The position numbers and the translations under genes were made by a program. Shown one piece after another: positions 1-14,200 of a DNA stretch of 64,000 nt. The first letter of the stretch is position 1. The number at the start of each line of letters is the position of its first letter. The stretch is taken from positions 13,113,537-13,177,536 of the forward strand of contig CP093829.1 of the NCBI GenBank assembly GCA_033063855.1, written 5' to 3'. The notes under the pieces are model-generated. The model ran no database searches. It saw only the letters and a list, made by a program, of their open reading frames with translations, and was not told where the DNA came from. The stretch is from Smittia aterrima. Its lineage: Eukaryota > Arthropoda > Insecta > Diptera > Chironomidae.

Positions 1-3000
1 AGCGTTCCACATTCGAGCTCTTTGTAGAACAGACGTGTTGGGGCTCAACGTCAATCCATGTTTCCGCAAATTGTCGCGAAGGAAAAGCTTTTGAAAGAAG
101 GAGTCTGATCTTATGGCTTCATTCTGGTGTATAACAGCTTTATTAAAACTTTCCAAATCTTTTCGATTATTATCCAACGGGGGATCTTGAAATGACGTTT
201 TGCCTTTTGCTTCTTTTCCATTCGAAGACTTTTTAGTCGACGTTGATTTATCTGATGCCTTTGACGAAGATTTCTTTAAGTTTTTGCTGACAATGGTTAA
301 GGGAACATTTTTATTTTTCGTATCAGGCATTTTCTTTTTTGATGCGTTGGGATTAGAATCGATTGAGAACGTGGAATTTGTGCGAGCTAAGCTGTTGTTG
401 GAGTTTGTGATAACTGAACCCTTTGATTTTGTTTTGAGTCTGCTTCCTAATATTGTGTTTGATTTCGAGGAAAGTGATGAGACGTTAGATGATTGTCTTA
501 GACTGCGAGGTGCTTCTGCCGAGGTTCTCAGTATTTCACGTCCTCGTGATGAGATGGCAACGGTAACTTTAAGTGACTTCTGTTCTGATTTGGAGGTTGA
601 AGCTGCTGATGTTGTTGCCTTTGGAGTTGATGATTGACGGAAAGCTTGACTCTCAAGGGTTGATTTCTTAACGATAAGTGACGCCAACTTCGGGTCTCGA
701 CTGTACGAAATTGGTTTAAAAGTATTGTGAAGAGCTCGCTTAACTTCATTCGGTGATTTCAATTCAGGGTTGCGTAAAATTCTTGTGCTTACATGTAGGT
801 CCTTTGAGATTTTCGCTAACTTCTCTTCAATTTTCTTTTTTTCTTCGGCAAAAGCTCTTTCTTTGGAAATACCGCGGCCAAATGCCACAGGGCTTTGACT
901 TGATTTCCTGTCCGGAATATGTTTACGACCAACAGGACTCGATGAGTTTGCTCGATAGCAAATTCTCTTTGCAAATCTCGTGCGTGAATCAAAATTATTT
1001 TCTTGTTTGTGTGACGAAGAAACGAAAGTAATGAAAGAAGGTCCCGCTGATTTTGATCGACTCAAATCAGCTTTGGAGACCGGTGAAAATTTCACATCGT
1101 GCTTTGGTCGCGGTGATGCTGAATTGTAATTTTTAACAATCTTCAATGTCGAATTAGTTCTCGACGATTTTCTATTTGGTGGATGAGGTGGCACGACAGG
1201 AACGAATGACTTGACGTTCTTCGGAAAAGATCCAAACATGTCTAAAGGTCGTGAGATGTTTGTAATCGGATAGCAAATGATTTCCGAGTTGATAATAGCT
1301 CGTTCATCGTATGGAACCTTCTGAGTTTTACATGCAACTTCGTCAGCAACGTCGACTTCTTCTTCTTCGTCAGCATCTACAGAAATGTCGAGTTCGGAGA
1401 TTTAATATCACAAAATTTAAATTTTTCTGTGATGCTTTGCATGTGCTGAGCATTTGTGCTGATACCTTCGTTCACATCGTTGCTCGTGTGCAGATTTTTA
1501 AACACAAAATTGCTGTCTGCATCATAAAATAGTCGATTGCTGTCGGTTAGGAAGGACCCGCACACATAATTCATGAAGTCACTGGTTGCCTCATGTGTGG
1601 AGAGAGACTAAAGTTCTTCACTGAGTTAGCACAATAAACGAATATTTGCAATCCATAAAACATCGTTCGTGGAGAACATCCAAACCATAAAATATCGTGC
1701 GATGATAAAAATTGATTAGCCGACATTCAAAATTTAAATTTTCCACCTCCAGTTATCCAGACTTTGTGTTTTTAATGAAATCGTGTGGGAGAGAGTTTAT
1801 CAAGTGAATGGAGAGTGTGTCGTGAATGCTTTGTGTTGTGTGTTGTTGTTTTTTTTTGTGTATGGATGGCTTTTGATGATGGATGAAGTGCAATTTATCT
1901 TTGCTCACCTTTTGGTCTTTCCGGCAACGGCTTTCGGAAACCATGCAATGGCACTTCTCCTTTACCATGAAGAACATTTTTGTACGCTTGCTTCTGCTCG
2001 ACTGGACTTAATTGATCGACATCGCTGCGCTTTTTGAAAACTAGTGTTGAATCACTTTGGTATCCTTGGTCTTTGAGTGCCCTAGAATAAATTATTTCAC
2101 ATTAATTTTCACCCTCAAATCATGAGCTGTGTTAATTACCGTGACATATTTCCTTGTGTGTAATTTGATGACAATTTCTGCTGCTCAAGATGCTAAATAT
2201 GTAGGGAAAAAGATTTCGCAATGTTAATCAAAAACGAGTAAATAAGGTGCAATTCGAAAAGAGAAGAAAACCAATGGAAAACAGTTTTTTAGCCAAATAT
2301 AAAACGATGATTTTGATGGGGTAGCTAATGAAGCGAAACGAGAAACGTTGTCGGATTTACACATGCATGATAAAATATAATTCCAATCAAGAAGCCAAAA
2401 AGCGGAAAATCGATTTGCGATATCCGCCACAGTGAAACAAAACTTCGCGATGCGAAAAGATTTTTTCTAAAGTTCAATTTCAATATGGCAGACAGAAGAA
2501 TCTCAAAGGAAAATATTTTGGTTAAGTTACAGAGACTTGCTCAACCAAACAATCCGATAAAGTTTCTGAGAAACAACCTTGAGCTCAATAAAAAATTTAA
2601 AGTGACGGAATTATCGAAAGTTCCGAATTAGGTTGTAAAGAGTTTTAATGATTGGACTTACAAATTTCTGAATTTCTTTTGATAATCTAATCCCGCAAGT
2701 CGGTTTCGAAGAATGTTCTTCAAGCCACTGAGGATTGTCGATGATAGCGTGTGCGGAGTTTGTTAGTTGGGAGTTTAATATCGGAGAAAATTAAGTGTCA
2801 GAAAGTAAAGAAAAGAGTTTAGTTCTTAAATGTTAGTTTCTTATTGAAATGTGCATTTGATGTTGTGAAAGTCAGAGCTTTTTGTGAGAAACCTTAAAGT
2901 TTTGTGCTTTTTGTGTTAGTTCAGTGAGATGTGATTTTTTTTCTTTCAACAAAGTTAATAAAAGGAAAAGAAAAATCGTGAAATAAAAGATAAATCGTAC

Positions 3001-6000
3001 CCCGTCGAATATTTCCATAACATCCTCCCACCACTAAAAGAAAAGTGTTGATGGATTTTCATGTAAATTAGTTTTGTCCATTGAAATTGCAGTCGATAGA
3101 AGATAGAAGAAGTGAGATAGTTTTGAGTGATAAAGTGAAAAAGTTTTTCCTTTCGAAATTTCCATTTTAAATTGAAAATTCCCCAAAGAATTATTGCAAG
3201 TCCTACACGTCTATCGTGCAATGAAACTTGCCAATTAAAAGTCAATCAAGTGAAGCATGAGCAATGAAATGTGGAACTATTATCACCAATCAATTATTAT
3301 CCCATTCTTCTAAAGTATTCGCATCATTCAAGTTGCGTAGGTGGAGCGGAAGGTGAACAAAAGTCAATATTTGTGGCATCGGAAATGACCATTGACTTTA
3401 CCTGTTTTGCTTCTTTGTCCGAGACGGATGACTTTCCGGGTGTGTAATGTTCGATTTTCCCCGGTTGAATTTTGTATTGAGTGACATTCTGTTTGACGGG
3501 TTGCTCGTAGGAACCATATCTAGAATGAAATGTCATTGATGCGTGTCAACCTCTTCAATATGGAAATCAAAACTCAACTCACTTCTCTTCATTCTGGTTT
3601 CCAATAGAGTTTGTCCGTTTTCGATCAATGCTTTGATATTTGACAACATAGTCTGAGTCGTAATTCGCGTCGGGCTCAGATGCATATCCATTGGATTTGT
3701 ATGGAATTCCTGTCGTCAATATGGAAAAGAGATTGAAAAAACACTTCCGTTACTCAACTAAATCTACAGAAATGTTGATGCGAGAGCTTTTAGTGCACAA
3801 AAAAGCAAACTACTCGATGTTAGAAGAGGATGTTTCAGTTGACATGTTATTCAGGAAACGAGAGGAGATTACTCGGGTAATTTGAATGTTATGATGTCGA
3901 GAGAGAGAGCCAGTGAGGGAAAAGAGATATCTAGACAATGGAGGGTTTTCATGTGGTTGAGCAACAATAATCCATATTTCGAATTAAAAAAGCAAAATGA
4001 AATGAAATTTTGAATTTTATATTCGCTCATACCTCGTCTTGTTTTATATTTGACTGTCACATAATTGTCTGTAAAAGATAGAAAATTGTGAGGAACATAA
4101 AACGGTGAGGATTACTTGGGAGTTATTGACAGAAACTCCGATGCAGTGTCACAAACAGAAGAATCCAATAAATTACCGTCATCTTTGGCTTTGTGGATTG
4201 TGTTGTACATTTTCTTGTACCATTGCTCACGGTTCATGTCTGTCATTTCCTGAAAGATTTAAGAAAGGAGAATTAATTGGCTTCAAGAGGAAAACAAGAA
4301 AAAGTCTTACGGATCTCATTGAAACTGGTGGATTCGGTCCGGCTCCTTCAGATTTCTTTGGCGGAGCTTGAGTTGATGTCATTTTTCTTTTGTCGTCAAT
4401 TTTATTTTCTTTGGTGTCGCTGCTATTAAATTCCTTTTTAACGGTGATAACTGAAAAATTTTAAGCGCACCATAATCTCATTTTCGACTTCTTTGTGCTT
4501 CTAATCTTTAAATCTCACCTATTTCATTTGACTTGACAGGGCTGTGAGGCTTTGTCTTGAATGAAATTGATTTCTCCTTCTGCGATGATGAATTCAGAAG
4601 ACTTTTCTCGACTTTGTCATTAATTTGATCAGCAGCTGTAATGATTGACAAGTCGATTAGCACAGATGGTAAAACTTTAATGTGCGATTTCAACTACCTC
4701 GAGCTTTTCTGTATATAATTTGTGTTTTAGGCCGTGAAATTGCGTTCCAACTGCTGCTCTTGATAATCGATGGCTGATAAGGTTTGTCGGGATAGTTTGG
4801 CTGTGTCCAAAAAAAAAATGAAGAAGAATAAGTCAGATGGGATTTTTAATCTTAATATATCTTGAACAGCCTTTATTACCTGTGTCCAAGGAGGTGGAGT
4901 TGTCCCACCGTTTGATGGCAAATTTCTTCGCGGTAATGTTGGAGATTCAAACGGAACTGGACGAAATTTTCTTTCAATGTTTGGCGACTGAGGAGCTGAT
5001 TTTGGCGTCCAAACAGGTGGAGGCGGAGAATCTGATTTTCTAGGCGCGTTTATTGATTGATCAGATCGATTACACTCTGACCAGATGCCTATAGCAAGCA
5101 CAAAACGTTTGAAATTAATTAGATACGTATTCGAAAGGTCATGCAATGACAGGTATGTAGATTATTCCTTCTTTTAAAAATGTAATCAGTGATATGTTCT
5201 AATATTAGTTCATCAATTTCAAAAACGACAATTGGAATCCCGGGGTTAGCTTGTCGAAAGTCAAATGAGCAAACACATAAAAGCGTCTAATGTTAATGGG
5301 CGGCAATGGCCAGATGGTGAAACGATAATTGTTCGATGAACATTTAGCAACGTCGGACGAAGAGTGAATAAGCCAAACAAATTTATAATTTCTAGTCGTT
5401 CATCATTTCAACGACGACTACAGAAACAAAGCAAATTGTGTACATCAGCGAGCCAGGACTCTAAAAATAATTGTCGGAGAAGTTTATTTTTGCAAACACG
5501 GCAGGTTTTTTAATGTTCGTGCTTGGTTGTAGGTGAAGGAGGACGAACTATTATTGTCAGCAACAAATCTTATTTCAGTTGGTTCACGATCGAAAAAGGA
5601 CCAATTCTAATTCAACTCTGATTTATAAAATTGTTCATTGCTGACTATGATATAATTCAAGGGAAGTGAATGTAATTAAAACTAAAACCAAAGTTATGGA
5701 GAACTTGAAATGATTTTAAATTCCCTGAAACCACAGAGAGCGATTGTTGCTTTGGAAAAGTAAAATCGAGTGAAGGAAGTGCTGATGATCGTCGGCAGGA
5801 AATTGAGTTTTTCTCCCACACACGGGCAAGTCGTTTCAATAGATTTTTAAGGGTTTTGCGGAAACTTTGTTTACCAAGCATTCCTCCTCTAACCTAAACC
5901 CTGAAATTTTTCCTCGGAAAAACCTTCAACAAATCTAAACAACGACCGTCTGGTTGAGTTTTAAGTGACTTCTTCTTTTAAAAAAGCTCTTCACTCATCG

Positions 6001-8091
6001 ATTGATATTCTCCAGACACAGATTATCGTTTATTATCAGAGAAAACCGCTTTTCGAATACCGCTCAAAAAAGTAAACACGACGATGAAAGTAAAAAAAAT
6101 TACGTCACTACTTCGATTGAGGAAAACGTGAATGAAAAATATTTTTCTTCGAAGATTTTAATCCGGTTGCAGTGTAACCTATTTTAAGAAACGCTCATCA
6201 AACGTCTCCGGGTCATGTCTTATTATCAGAAATGATGAGATAAATTTCACATCAATCTCAGCGCTTGTATATTTCCACAACAAAACATGTGTTAACTTAT
6301 CGTCTTCTTGTTATTGCCGTCGCCTCTTACGCACGTTTTTCGAGGAAAATTATTTATCTGCTCAACGACGGGAAAATTTAGGGGCGAGGGTGCTAGGATA
6401 ACGCATTTTAATATGAATTCTTATGACTTTCATCACTCATTGGGGTAGGGAAATTTATGAAAATTTCTCGAATATAAATTACACAAAGAAAGCTCAAGAA
6501 ATTCCACGCATAGCTCGACACAGTCGATGAAAAACATAAATTTCTGCGCCCGTTTCTTCACTCACTCGAATTTAAATGGCGGAAGATTTATTGAAATTCC
6601 AGTCAGAGGAAGAAATAATATTTCAATTCGAAAGAAGAAAATGTTTCAAAGTGGATCAGGAGGAAGATGTAAGCTCAAGGTTACGTATAACAAAAAAAAA
6701 GTTGTAGAAATCTATTTTTAAATCAAAGTTTTCTTTCTCTGGCATCTTTTTAAGAAATATGATGTTATCGCATGGGGTCTCCCTTCACTTGTTTGACGAA
6801 AAATTTGTTGAGCTCTTGAATATTTTGACGCCAGACGATGGTGATAAAGCATCAAGAAACGTTTGGTAAGAACTTGATTCACTCTGCTCTCAATGTAATA
6901 CTTCTCAAAACGTTTGAATTTAAATGGCAAATTTATAATGCAAACATTTGCTTTTGCTTCACAACGAATGAGCCAACACTACATTTGGGTAGAGAACGTT
7001 GTAAAGTCAAGACAAGTGAACATTTTGAAATATTAACAACCATATGTCACATTCTATGAATTTTGAAGTAGAGGTTCCATTGTTGAACTAACTCTATCCC
7101 TTTTTCATCATAATAAACATTGTTTCACCTTCGGGAATAAGTCAAAGTTGAACATTTAAATGTAATTAAACAAAAAATTCTTGTTTCTCCTGTAAATGTT
7201 GGAATTTTGAGGTGTTGACGCTAAAGTCATTATTTCCATGTCGGAGCAAACTTGTTTGATTAAAAAGTCAGTGAGAGTCGTGTGTAAACTTAGTTACGTT
7301 TATTTTATAAAAAGCTCACGTTTTTCATTTTGTGTGAAAATCTAATTTTCCAACAGATTGCAACTTCGTATGTTCTGTGCAGAAACAATATATTTTGTCT
7401 AACACTCGAGTTGTCGAGGTAAACACAAATTTGATATTTATTTTAAAATATCGTGTAAATAAATTGAAAAATATCTTGTGAGGCTTCTTTTTCGCTCATA
7501 TTATCTTGTTTTTGTCCGCACTTCAAGTCGAAAGGAAAACTTAATTAACCGCAAAACCAGTGAAACTAAATATTGTTAGATGATGAAATGCTGTTTAATT
7601 GCGGATTTTCGACGTGAGGAGTGCAAATTTTTCACTGCATGTCTATTAATTTGATTAATTTCAATGACGAGATGAGTCAACCAAACTCTTTTTGTATTCT
7701 ATAAATTTATTATTCGCGCCAGCGTTAACGGTGTCTGTGTGTGATTAGTCTCCTCGATCGTCATTTGAATGAGTAGTTAAACGAGATCAAAAAATACTTC
7801 GGTTAGACATCAGGTAATCTCCGTTTCGCTCGTAACTTTTACACAAAATTTTCTTCAATCCGAACGTCGGCGACTTCTTCTTTCCCTCCCCCATCTCACT
7901 CACTCCGCGCGAAAACCAAAATAGATTTTTTTGTGTGTAAAAAAAATAAATAATGCCGTTATGCTCACAAGAGTTAAACTAAAAATAGTTCAGAACTGAA
8001 AAATACCTGTAGGAGGAATTGTTGCTCTAAATTTCGGACCGATTCGGAAGCGTAAAGTCGGTGTTGGCGGTGCTGTTTCTTCAAATTTCAT
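1..8091 (-). CDS. CAP: CAP / SORBS-family adaptor with sorbin-homology domain (3' end cut by window edge)
   Basis: Cbl-associated protein/vinexin-type scaffold linking adhesion sites to actin. Read on the minus strand, coding exons are 8007..8091, 4880..5088, 4698..4800, 4519..4635, 4311..4450, 4177..4249, 4033..4068, 3583..3709, 3402..3519, 3001..3033, 2662..2727, 2140..2192, 1909..2081, 1466..1516 and 1376 to beyond base 1. All junctions are GT-AG and phases join, giving about 920 residues without a stop. The SoHo core is visible from about residue 219: REQWYKKMYNTIHKAKDD, then NYVTVKYKTRR, SEPDANYDSDYVVKY, PGKIEHYTPGKSS, WWEDVMEIFDG and ALKDQGYQSDSTLVF. The N-terminal part has proline-rich FRPVPFESPTLPRR. 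The last exon is a long Ser/Lys-rich stretch with a short charged helix. The start chosen is the ATG at 8091, which opens MKFEETAPPTPTLRF. The SH3 domains expected for the family would lie left of base 1. Family call is from remembered SORBS motifs. Confidence -1.
5089..8006 (-). other. CAP intron, no further exon recognised
   Basis: This 2.9 kb intron separates the short first exon at 8007..8091 from the shared exon starting at 5088. It is AT-rich and holds only short chance frames on either strand. I saw no repeat, RNA gene or further exon with consistent phase. Confidence -1.
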
Positions 8092-9946
8092 GATTAAATT
8101 TCATGCGAAAAAGAATAAAGAAAATATAAGGACTTTAGTCGAGAGATTTTTTTTTCGGCTAACCCCCATTCATTGTTGCTTTGATTGTTCAGCGTACGAC
8201 AGAAAAAACTTTGATTGATGATGCTCGGAACTGATTGAGTTTAATATTTTTTTTTCCTTCGACACACAACACAATTTTCACTGATTTCCGCCCATCAAAT
8301 GTATGAGAGATGATGAGTTTGATCACTTGAGCTCCATTTCATTAATCAACTCCTATTAGGAAATCTTTTCGCGCTTTAGAAGTTTATATAGTTTTTCCCT
8401 CGCAATTCAAAACCTTCAATGACTTAAAGATTGTGAAAGGGTTCGATGATGAAAAATAAACCGACTAAAGCTCGACACCGTACCGTCGATCCGAGTATTT
8501 GCAGCTTTACTGAGCAAATTTTTCTTAAACCAGAAGAAAATCGAAGCTCAACTGAGAGATCTTTTCTCGTTTCTCCTGCTCGTCGTACAGTTAAAGTAAG
8601 AAAATTGATTTCATAGCCAACCAAGTAAAAAGTGAGTTTGTTTCACTCTCCTCCGACCACACGAGTTAGAAAGAAATCCACGCGCAACTAAAGTTTCGTT
8701 CGTGCGGCATTCACGAGAAATCGGCTTGTTGACGATGGAAAATTACGTTTCTTTGATGTTCAAATCAACAGACCGCGGCGTCCAAAGAACTGAGATTCAA
8801 ACTACGACACGTCGGGAAATCGATGAGATTGTATTAGTCAGATTTCAATGTAGTTTAATTAAATCCGAGATCCGAACGGTCGTTTACAATGTTTTCAGCG
8901 GTTTTATGTGTGAAATTCATTTGCTAAATTTAGAAGTCGAGAGAGTTTTCGCTTTTACTTGAAGCCGTCGAGAGAGGAAACGAGCGCCATAACTTAATCA
9001 CTGAATTTGATGTTCCTATCATAAATTTTCATCGCCTCGTGCATCGAGACATATTCAATTTGGAAACCTCAGAGTTGTGACATCACATTTTGATCTTTCT
9101 GTAAGAATTTTGAAGCATGAATGGATCGTAGGTTAACCGCAAGATCATGCAGTTCATACGGAGACGAGTTTTGTTCTAAGGAAAAATAAAAATCTTTAAA
9201 CTACTCGCCTGCTGTTTTATTTGATATTTTTAGCATGAATGAGTTTCGGACACGACGTGAATACAATTTTGCAGTGAAACAAAATATTTTTTCATGTCTA
9301 TCTCTCGACTCGAACATAAACTGGGAGCGACGAGAAATGGGTCAAGAAAATTTATGACTTTAATTATTTTATGAGGCGAGATCGGATGTGTTTACTCTAT
9401 ACTGTTGCACAAGTCAGACTTGCAATTAAAACTCAGTAGTCTCTACTTTCATTAAGGATTCTCTTTCGTGAAACCTAAAAAGTCCTTTGAAGTAATCGAG
9501 ATGAAAATTCTAAGCTACCGAGATCTTGCTTCAAGGAAAACGTTATGGATTGCCAAGATTTGCACAGTAATTTATTTCAATTTTAAATTGGAAAACTGCA
9601 ATTGGATGAAAAATTTCCATTTCTATCTGCATTACAATGGACAGAGCGTAATGGGAAATTGCACGATGTGTCTTTCTCGTTTCAAAGTTTGCTTAGCAAA
9701 CAGATTCACTGCACGATGCAAGTATTTTGGGGAAAACAAAAAAGTTGCCAGGGGTTTGGATAGGTTTAAACTAGTTTTTTTTTTTACAAAAATCAATCTG
9801 TTCCACATATTTACTGCGAAGGAAAACTTTATGGATGAAGATAAATATCAGACTCAGACAAATAAATAATTTACGGGAGTAGATGGAAGATTCATGAATG
9901 AAAGAAAACACACAGCAACAAGACACCGAACGAAGACTTTAATTAC
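8092..9946. other. Non-coding gap upstream of the proximal CAP first exon
   Basis: AT-rich sequence, presumed to hold the promoter of the 8091 start. A 133-codon plus-strand frame at 9468..9869 has no clear splice or protein support. I see nothing else. Confidence -1.
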
Positions 9947-10295
9947 CCTTTTTGAATACGAAGCCTTTCGCTATTCCATTCAAAGAGTCGTCGATCTCAT
10001 TCAGAAGATTTTTATCGGAGTTGGAAAATCGTTTTAGCATTCGGGGACTGCTGCGGCATTTTTCTGGATCATTATTTTCTTCCGGACGTTGCTCCAGCAA
10101 TATTTCTGGCGCGAACTTTTTAGGTTTTTTTGGAAAAGGCGTTCGTTGCTTTTGCTGCTCATGCAATATTTTACTTTGCATTTTCGCGACTTTACTGTCT
10201 CGTTTTATTTTTTCACGCAGCAGCTTCGCATAATAATCCGAGTTTACGTAGTTTCTGTTATCCATTTGGGCTACTACTTGGGCTGCGAACGACAT
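9947..10295 (-). CDS. Possible alternative first coding exon of CAP
   Basis: An ATG at 10295 opens a 116-codon frame that starts MSFAAQVVAQMDNRNYVNSD and is basic and Gln-rich in its first half. The frame reaches a stop at 9939, but just before this lies a donor, AAAAAGG|GTAATT, that leaves phase 1. The exon at 8007..8091 also ends in phase 1, and the next CAP acceptor at 5088 takes phase 1, so splicing would give KKG-IWSEC. Seen: open frame, ATG, donor and phase. Inferred: use as an alternative N-terminus of CAP. The other reading is an independent 118-residue single-exon gene ending at 9939. I do not recognise the sequence. Confidence -1.
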
Positions 10296-11200
10296 TCATA
10301 TTTAAAATAAGAATTTGCATTTAATGGAGCCATGGAATTTTTGAGACTGTTCTTGTTGTGTGTGATGTTCATTGTGGAGTTAGGAGAGAGATGAAAGGAA
10401 ATCCGAAACTTTACAAAGCAATTTTCGTTCGAAATGGAAACAAAATGTGTGTGATGCTGATAATGCAAGGCTTGCAATGAGCCAAACCAAATTTACGCTC
10501 CTTTCGGCGCTCGCCCCATTCCCCCATAAAGTTTATGAAACGGTTATTGTTTTCCCAATTTCTGGTGCTGTGAGTGTGCTGTTTCTCTCTCCTTTCATTC
10601 GTTTATCGTTTCGTGATATGTTTTTCCGAGTTCTGAGGGGAAAACAAGCAAATTTCTCGAGAACTTTTTTTTCTGTTCTGCTGATATATTTTAGTTACCG
10701 CACTTGAGTTTATCTTCCTGATGTGCTTCACATCCCCCAGAATAAATAACTTTTATTATCTCCCAAAAAAGTTTTCATGTTGTTTCAATCGCATTATTCA
10801 TTTGGGAAATTAATGCACATTCTCCTGAAGCAAAAGGAAAACTTTCTTCATCTTAAGCAGAAGAGAGTTGGAAAGTTATTCTCGGTCAATAAAAGCAATT
10901 AAAATGCAATCCATGGTCCGTCCTAATTGAGGAACATCGAACAACAGCAATTTATTAAACAGCATGGACGTAAAGTTTTAGTAAAAGTTTTTATTGAGGA
11001 AAACAACGAAAAAAGAAAATCTCGTTTGATTAATATTTTATTTCGAAATGTTTTACATACACTTGGTCAACAACATTATTATCATTTAAATACATGCTCG
11101 ACATCATCAACATCAAAAATAAAATTAACAAGCCAATCAATTAAACTTCCAATCGTTGACATTAATTATTAAGTAATTGAAGTGGGCATCAGCTCCACAA
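10296..11200. other. Gap between the alternative exon and the 1193-codon gene
   Basis: Contains the 3' flank of the gene ending at 11201 on the minus strand. A minus-strand AATAAA occurs at 11037-11042, about 160 nt past the stop codon, and could be its poly(A) signal. Otherwise only short chance frames. Confidence -1.
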
Positions 11201-14200
11201 TTAAAACAATTTCAATCTTTGGTTGGTTAAATATTTTCCAACAATGTAAAGTCCACAGACGCACATCGACACACCAATAAAACCGAACAACAAGGGATGT
11301 TCAAGTGTTTTCTTAGACTCACCACTCCCTTCAGGGCTTTTTCTTTGAGCGATTTCTTCTTCGTAATATTTCAAAAACTCATGCAAATGCGGTGGCATTT
11401 TGTTGGATTGCGGTGAATCGATTTTCTTAAAGTCTTCTTCATTTTGATGGTGAAGTGACTCTGTGCTGCTATTTACTTCAAAAGGAAGAGATAGACGCTT
11501 TTGTCGCTCTTTGAGCTTCGACATAAACTCATTTTCAAGTGGGACAACCTTAAGGATTTCACTTGACGCTCGTTCTGTGTGAGCATCGTGATGAATGGAT
11601 TCAGTAATTGAAGTAATTTTTATGGTTTTCTGCATCTTTCGCTCATTACGTTCAAGAACTTTATCTTGCCACTCGTTGTACAATTCCTGCTGCAGTTTCT
11701 CATTTGAATAAACAAACTCATTGAAGTCGTCGTTTGCATACTTCGCTACCGAGCTGTGGTTCTCGATTTCACTCTTGAGTTTGTCTTGTAACTTCTTTTC
11801 GTTGAAGAGAAATTCTTCTCGCTTGAAATGCTGAAGCGACTGAAGATTCTTTAACTCGTCTTCCAACTCACGACGTTCGTTATCAAGTCGCTTCAGTTCC
11901 TTTTCCAACTCGAACTTCTTCAACTCAAAGTTCTCGGGCAGGTTGATTAAAGAAGCTGAATCAACATCACGATTCACCTCGACGAATGTATTTTTGAAAA
12001 ACTCATCGCGTAACAAACAATTTCGAATTGAGTTCATCTTGAAATCTTCGTCAACACTCTTTACCGACTTTATCGCTGATGTATTTTCGTACGATGATAC
12101 ATTCTCTGATACTATCGTGGAAACATTCTCATTATCAAAATGCGCCACTGAACTCTCCGATTCACTCAAAATGTCTTTTAATGTTCCCGCTGTCTTTGGT
12201 GAAATTAAATTTTCAACTGAACGAGAGCTTTCTCGATCACCAAAATAACCGTCTTCCAACTGATCAACGACGTGCTCCAACTGAATTTCGGATATTTTGC
12301 GAGAATCGTCGCTATTTTCAATCTCTTCCGTCTCATGGTACGCACGACGCTCAACAAACTTCTTATGCATATCTAATAATATATCGGCGCTTGTGTTAGA
12401 GTTCTGTGAGTTCATCACAAATGATTTCTGCAATGGTGAGAGAGCAACAATCACGTTGGGATTGCTCGACGACTGAACACCAACCCAACGTTCCTTCTCA
12501 ATCGATTTACTTGGACTCATCGAATCTGTTGTTCGATTTATTTCCGGAGGCACTTGCAAGATTGTGATTACTCTGTCTTTACTATTCTCACGGCCTTCAT
12601 GACTATCATCGCGTTTATAATGCAACTCAAGCTCATCGATAATTGGTATGTGCGGTGCATTCCGCGATGGACTATTGAGTCTCTTTTGAAACATAATTCT
12701 TTCGTTTATGTTCATGTCTTTATTATATTTGTTGTCACTAATAGTGAGTGTGAAACCGTTTTGATTTAATGATTGTACGCACAAATCTTTTAATGCATCA
12801 ACGCGCTTTTGATCTAATTGTCTAATGATAGTGCACTGACTGTTATTGGAAGACGATGATGAGTCTGATGAGTTTTTACGTTTGAAGAATGTTGGCGTCA
12901 CACGGTTGAGGCAATCATCTTTAGCCTTATCATTATCAGAGATTATTTTCTTATCGCCCTCGATATCACAAATAGTTTCAACCACTTGCGTGTCCTCATC
13001 TTCTTGTCTTTCGTTTTCTTCCGAAACATGTTTTCTTTCGTGATTGCTTACGAGTTGATACAACTCTTTGTTAACATCTTCGATTTGTTGTTGACTTTCA
13101 AAGATCTCAAGCGATTTTGGGGCTTGGTCTTCATCCTCTTCAAGAATGTCAGGTAATTTTGTTTCGTTAATTTCCTGGTAAAAGTCTGATGAGTAAACAG
13201 GCGATGGTTGAGACATTCTCATTTCGATTGGTGCGTCGATTTCATCAAGTGATGGCACAGAAATATTTTCGAGCAATGAATTTGTTTCAGTATCTTCAGA
13301 CGTGTCTTCGACGTCTTCTGTGTCTGTGATGTCACCTCTCTCACTTAGATCAGTAGCAGAGCTTGAAGTCGATGTCAAATAAACTAATTCAGCTTGAAGT
13401 TCACTCTCAATTGGTGCTGTCTCCCAAGACTTGGATGAAAAGCCTTCCGGGATATTCGACTCTGTTTCAATTATTTTTGTGTTTATCAATTGCGGATGTT
13501 CAATAACTTCTCGTCGACTGTGATCGATTCTACGACTGTAGCTTGGCGGTTTCTTTGATAAATTAAGTGGAAGAAAAACGTCGTCGTCGTCATCTAACTC
13601 AACATTACTTGAAAGCTGTTTGTCAGCGTCGCTTCCACAGTCGCTGCCTTCCTCCGAAATCACGTCCAAAGGCAAATTGGGAATTTGAAGTAAACTTTTG
13701 TTTCCGTACAAAGCTTTGAGTATTGCTTCTTCCGCTTTGTTCAACTTCTTCTCCGTTTTGCATTCAAATTGCGTCACGATAATTCGCGATGACGAAGAGC
13801 TCGTTACCGTTGATGAAGGCAATTTACCATCTTCCGATGGAAGCTCCTTGATGTTTATAATTTTCAGACTAGGCCGTGTATCGAGTCTCTGCGTGGGTGG
13901 CGATTTTCTAGCTATTGACGCCAAAATTTCATTTTTCACACTATCCGATGAACTACTTTCGCTAATCTCTTGAACAGTCACTTCTTCGCGAAGTGCTAAC
14001 ACTTTGCTTTTGCTACTTTCATCGGAACTCTCTGGTGATTCTACTCTGTAATCTCTAGGCGATGATGTTCCCTCGGGCTTATCGACTTTCATTTCAAGAG
14101 CAACCGCTTCACAATCCAAAAACTGCTTCACTTCCTCGGATGAACTATTCTCACTAATCTCCTGAATTAGCATAGCATGTCGCTTAGTGCTCGGTGGTCC

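Noticed and set aside
200..637. 145-codon plus-strand frame
   Set aside because: It is the complement of the long CAP coding exon, whose minus-strand frame is open for over 1.3 kb and joins in phase to upstream exons.
1466..1574. An ATG at 1574 starting a separate minus-strand gene
   Set aside because: The frame fits better as exon 1466..1516 of CAP, entered through the acceptor GATGCAG, with a branch-like CCTAAC upstream and phases that join on both sides.
9468..9869. 133-codon plus-strand frame
   Set aside because: No clear splice sites, no domain or signal sequence, and composition like the surrounding AT-rich DNA.
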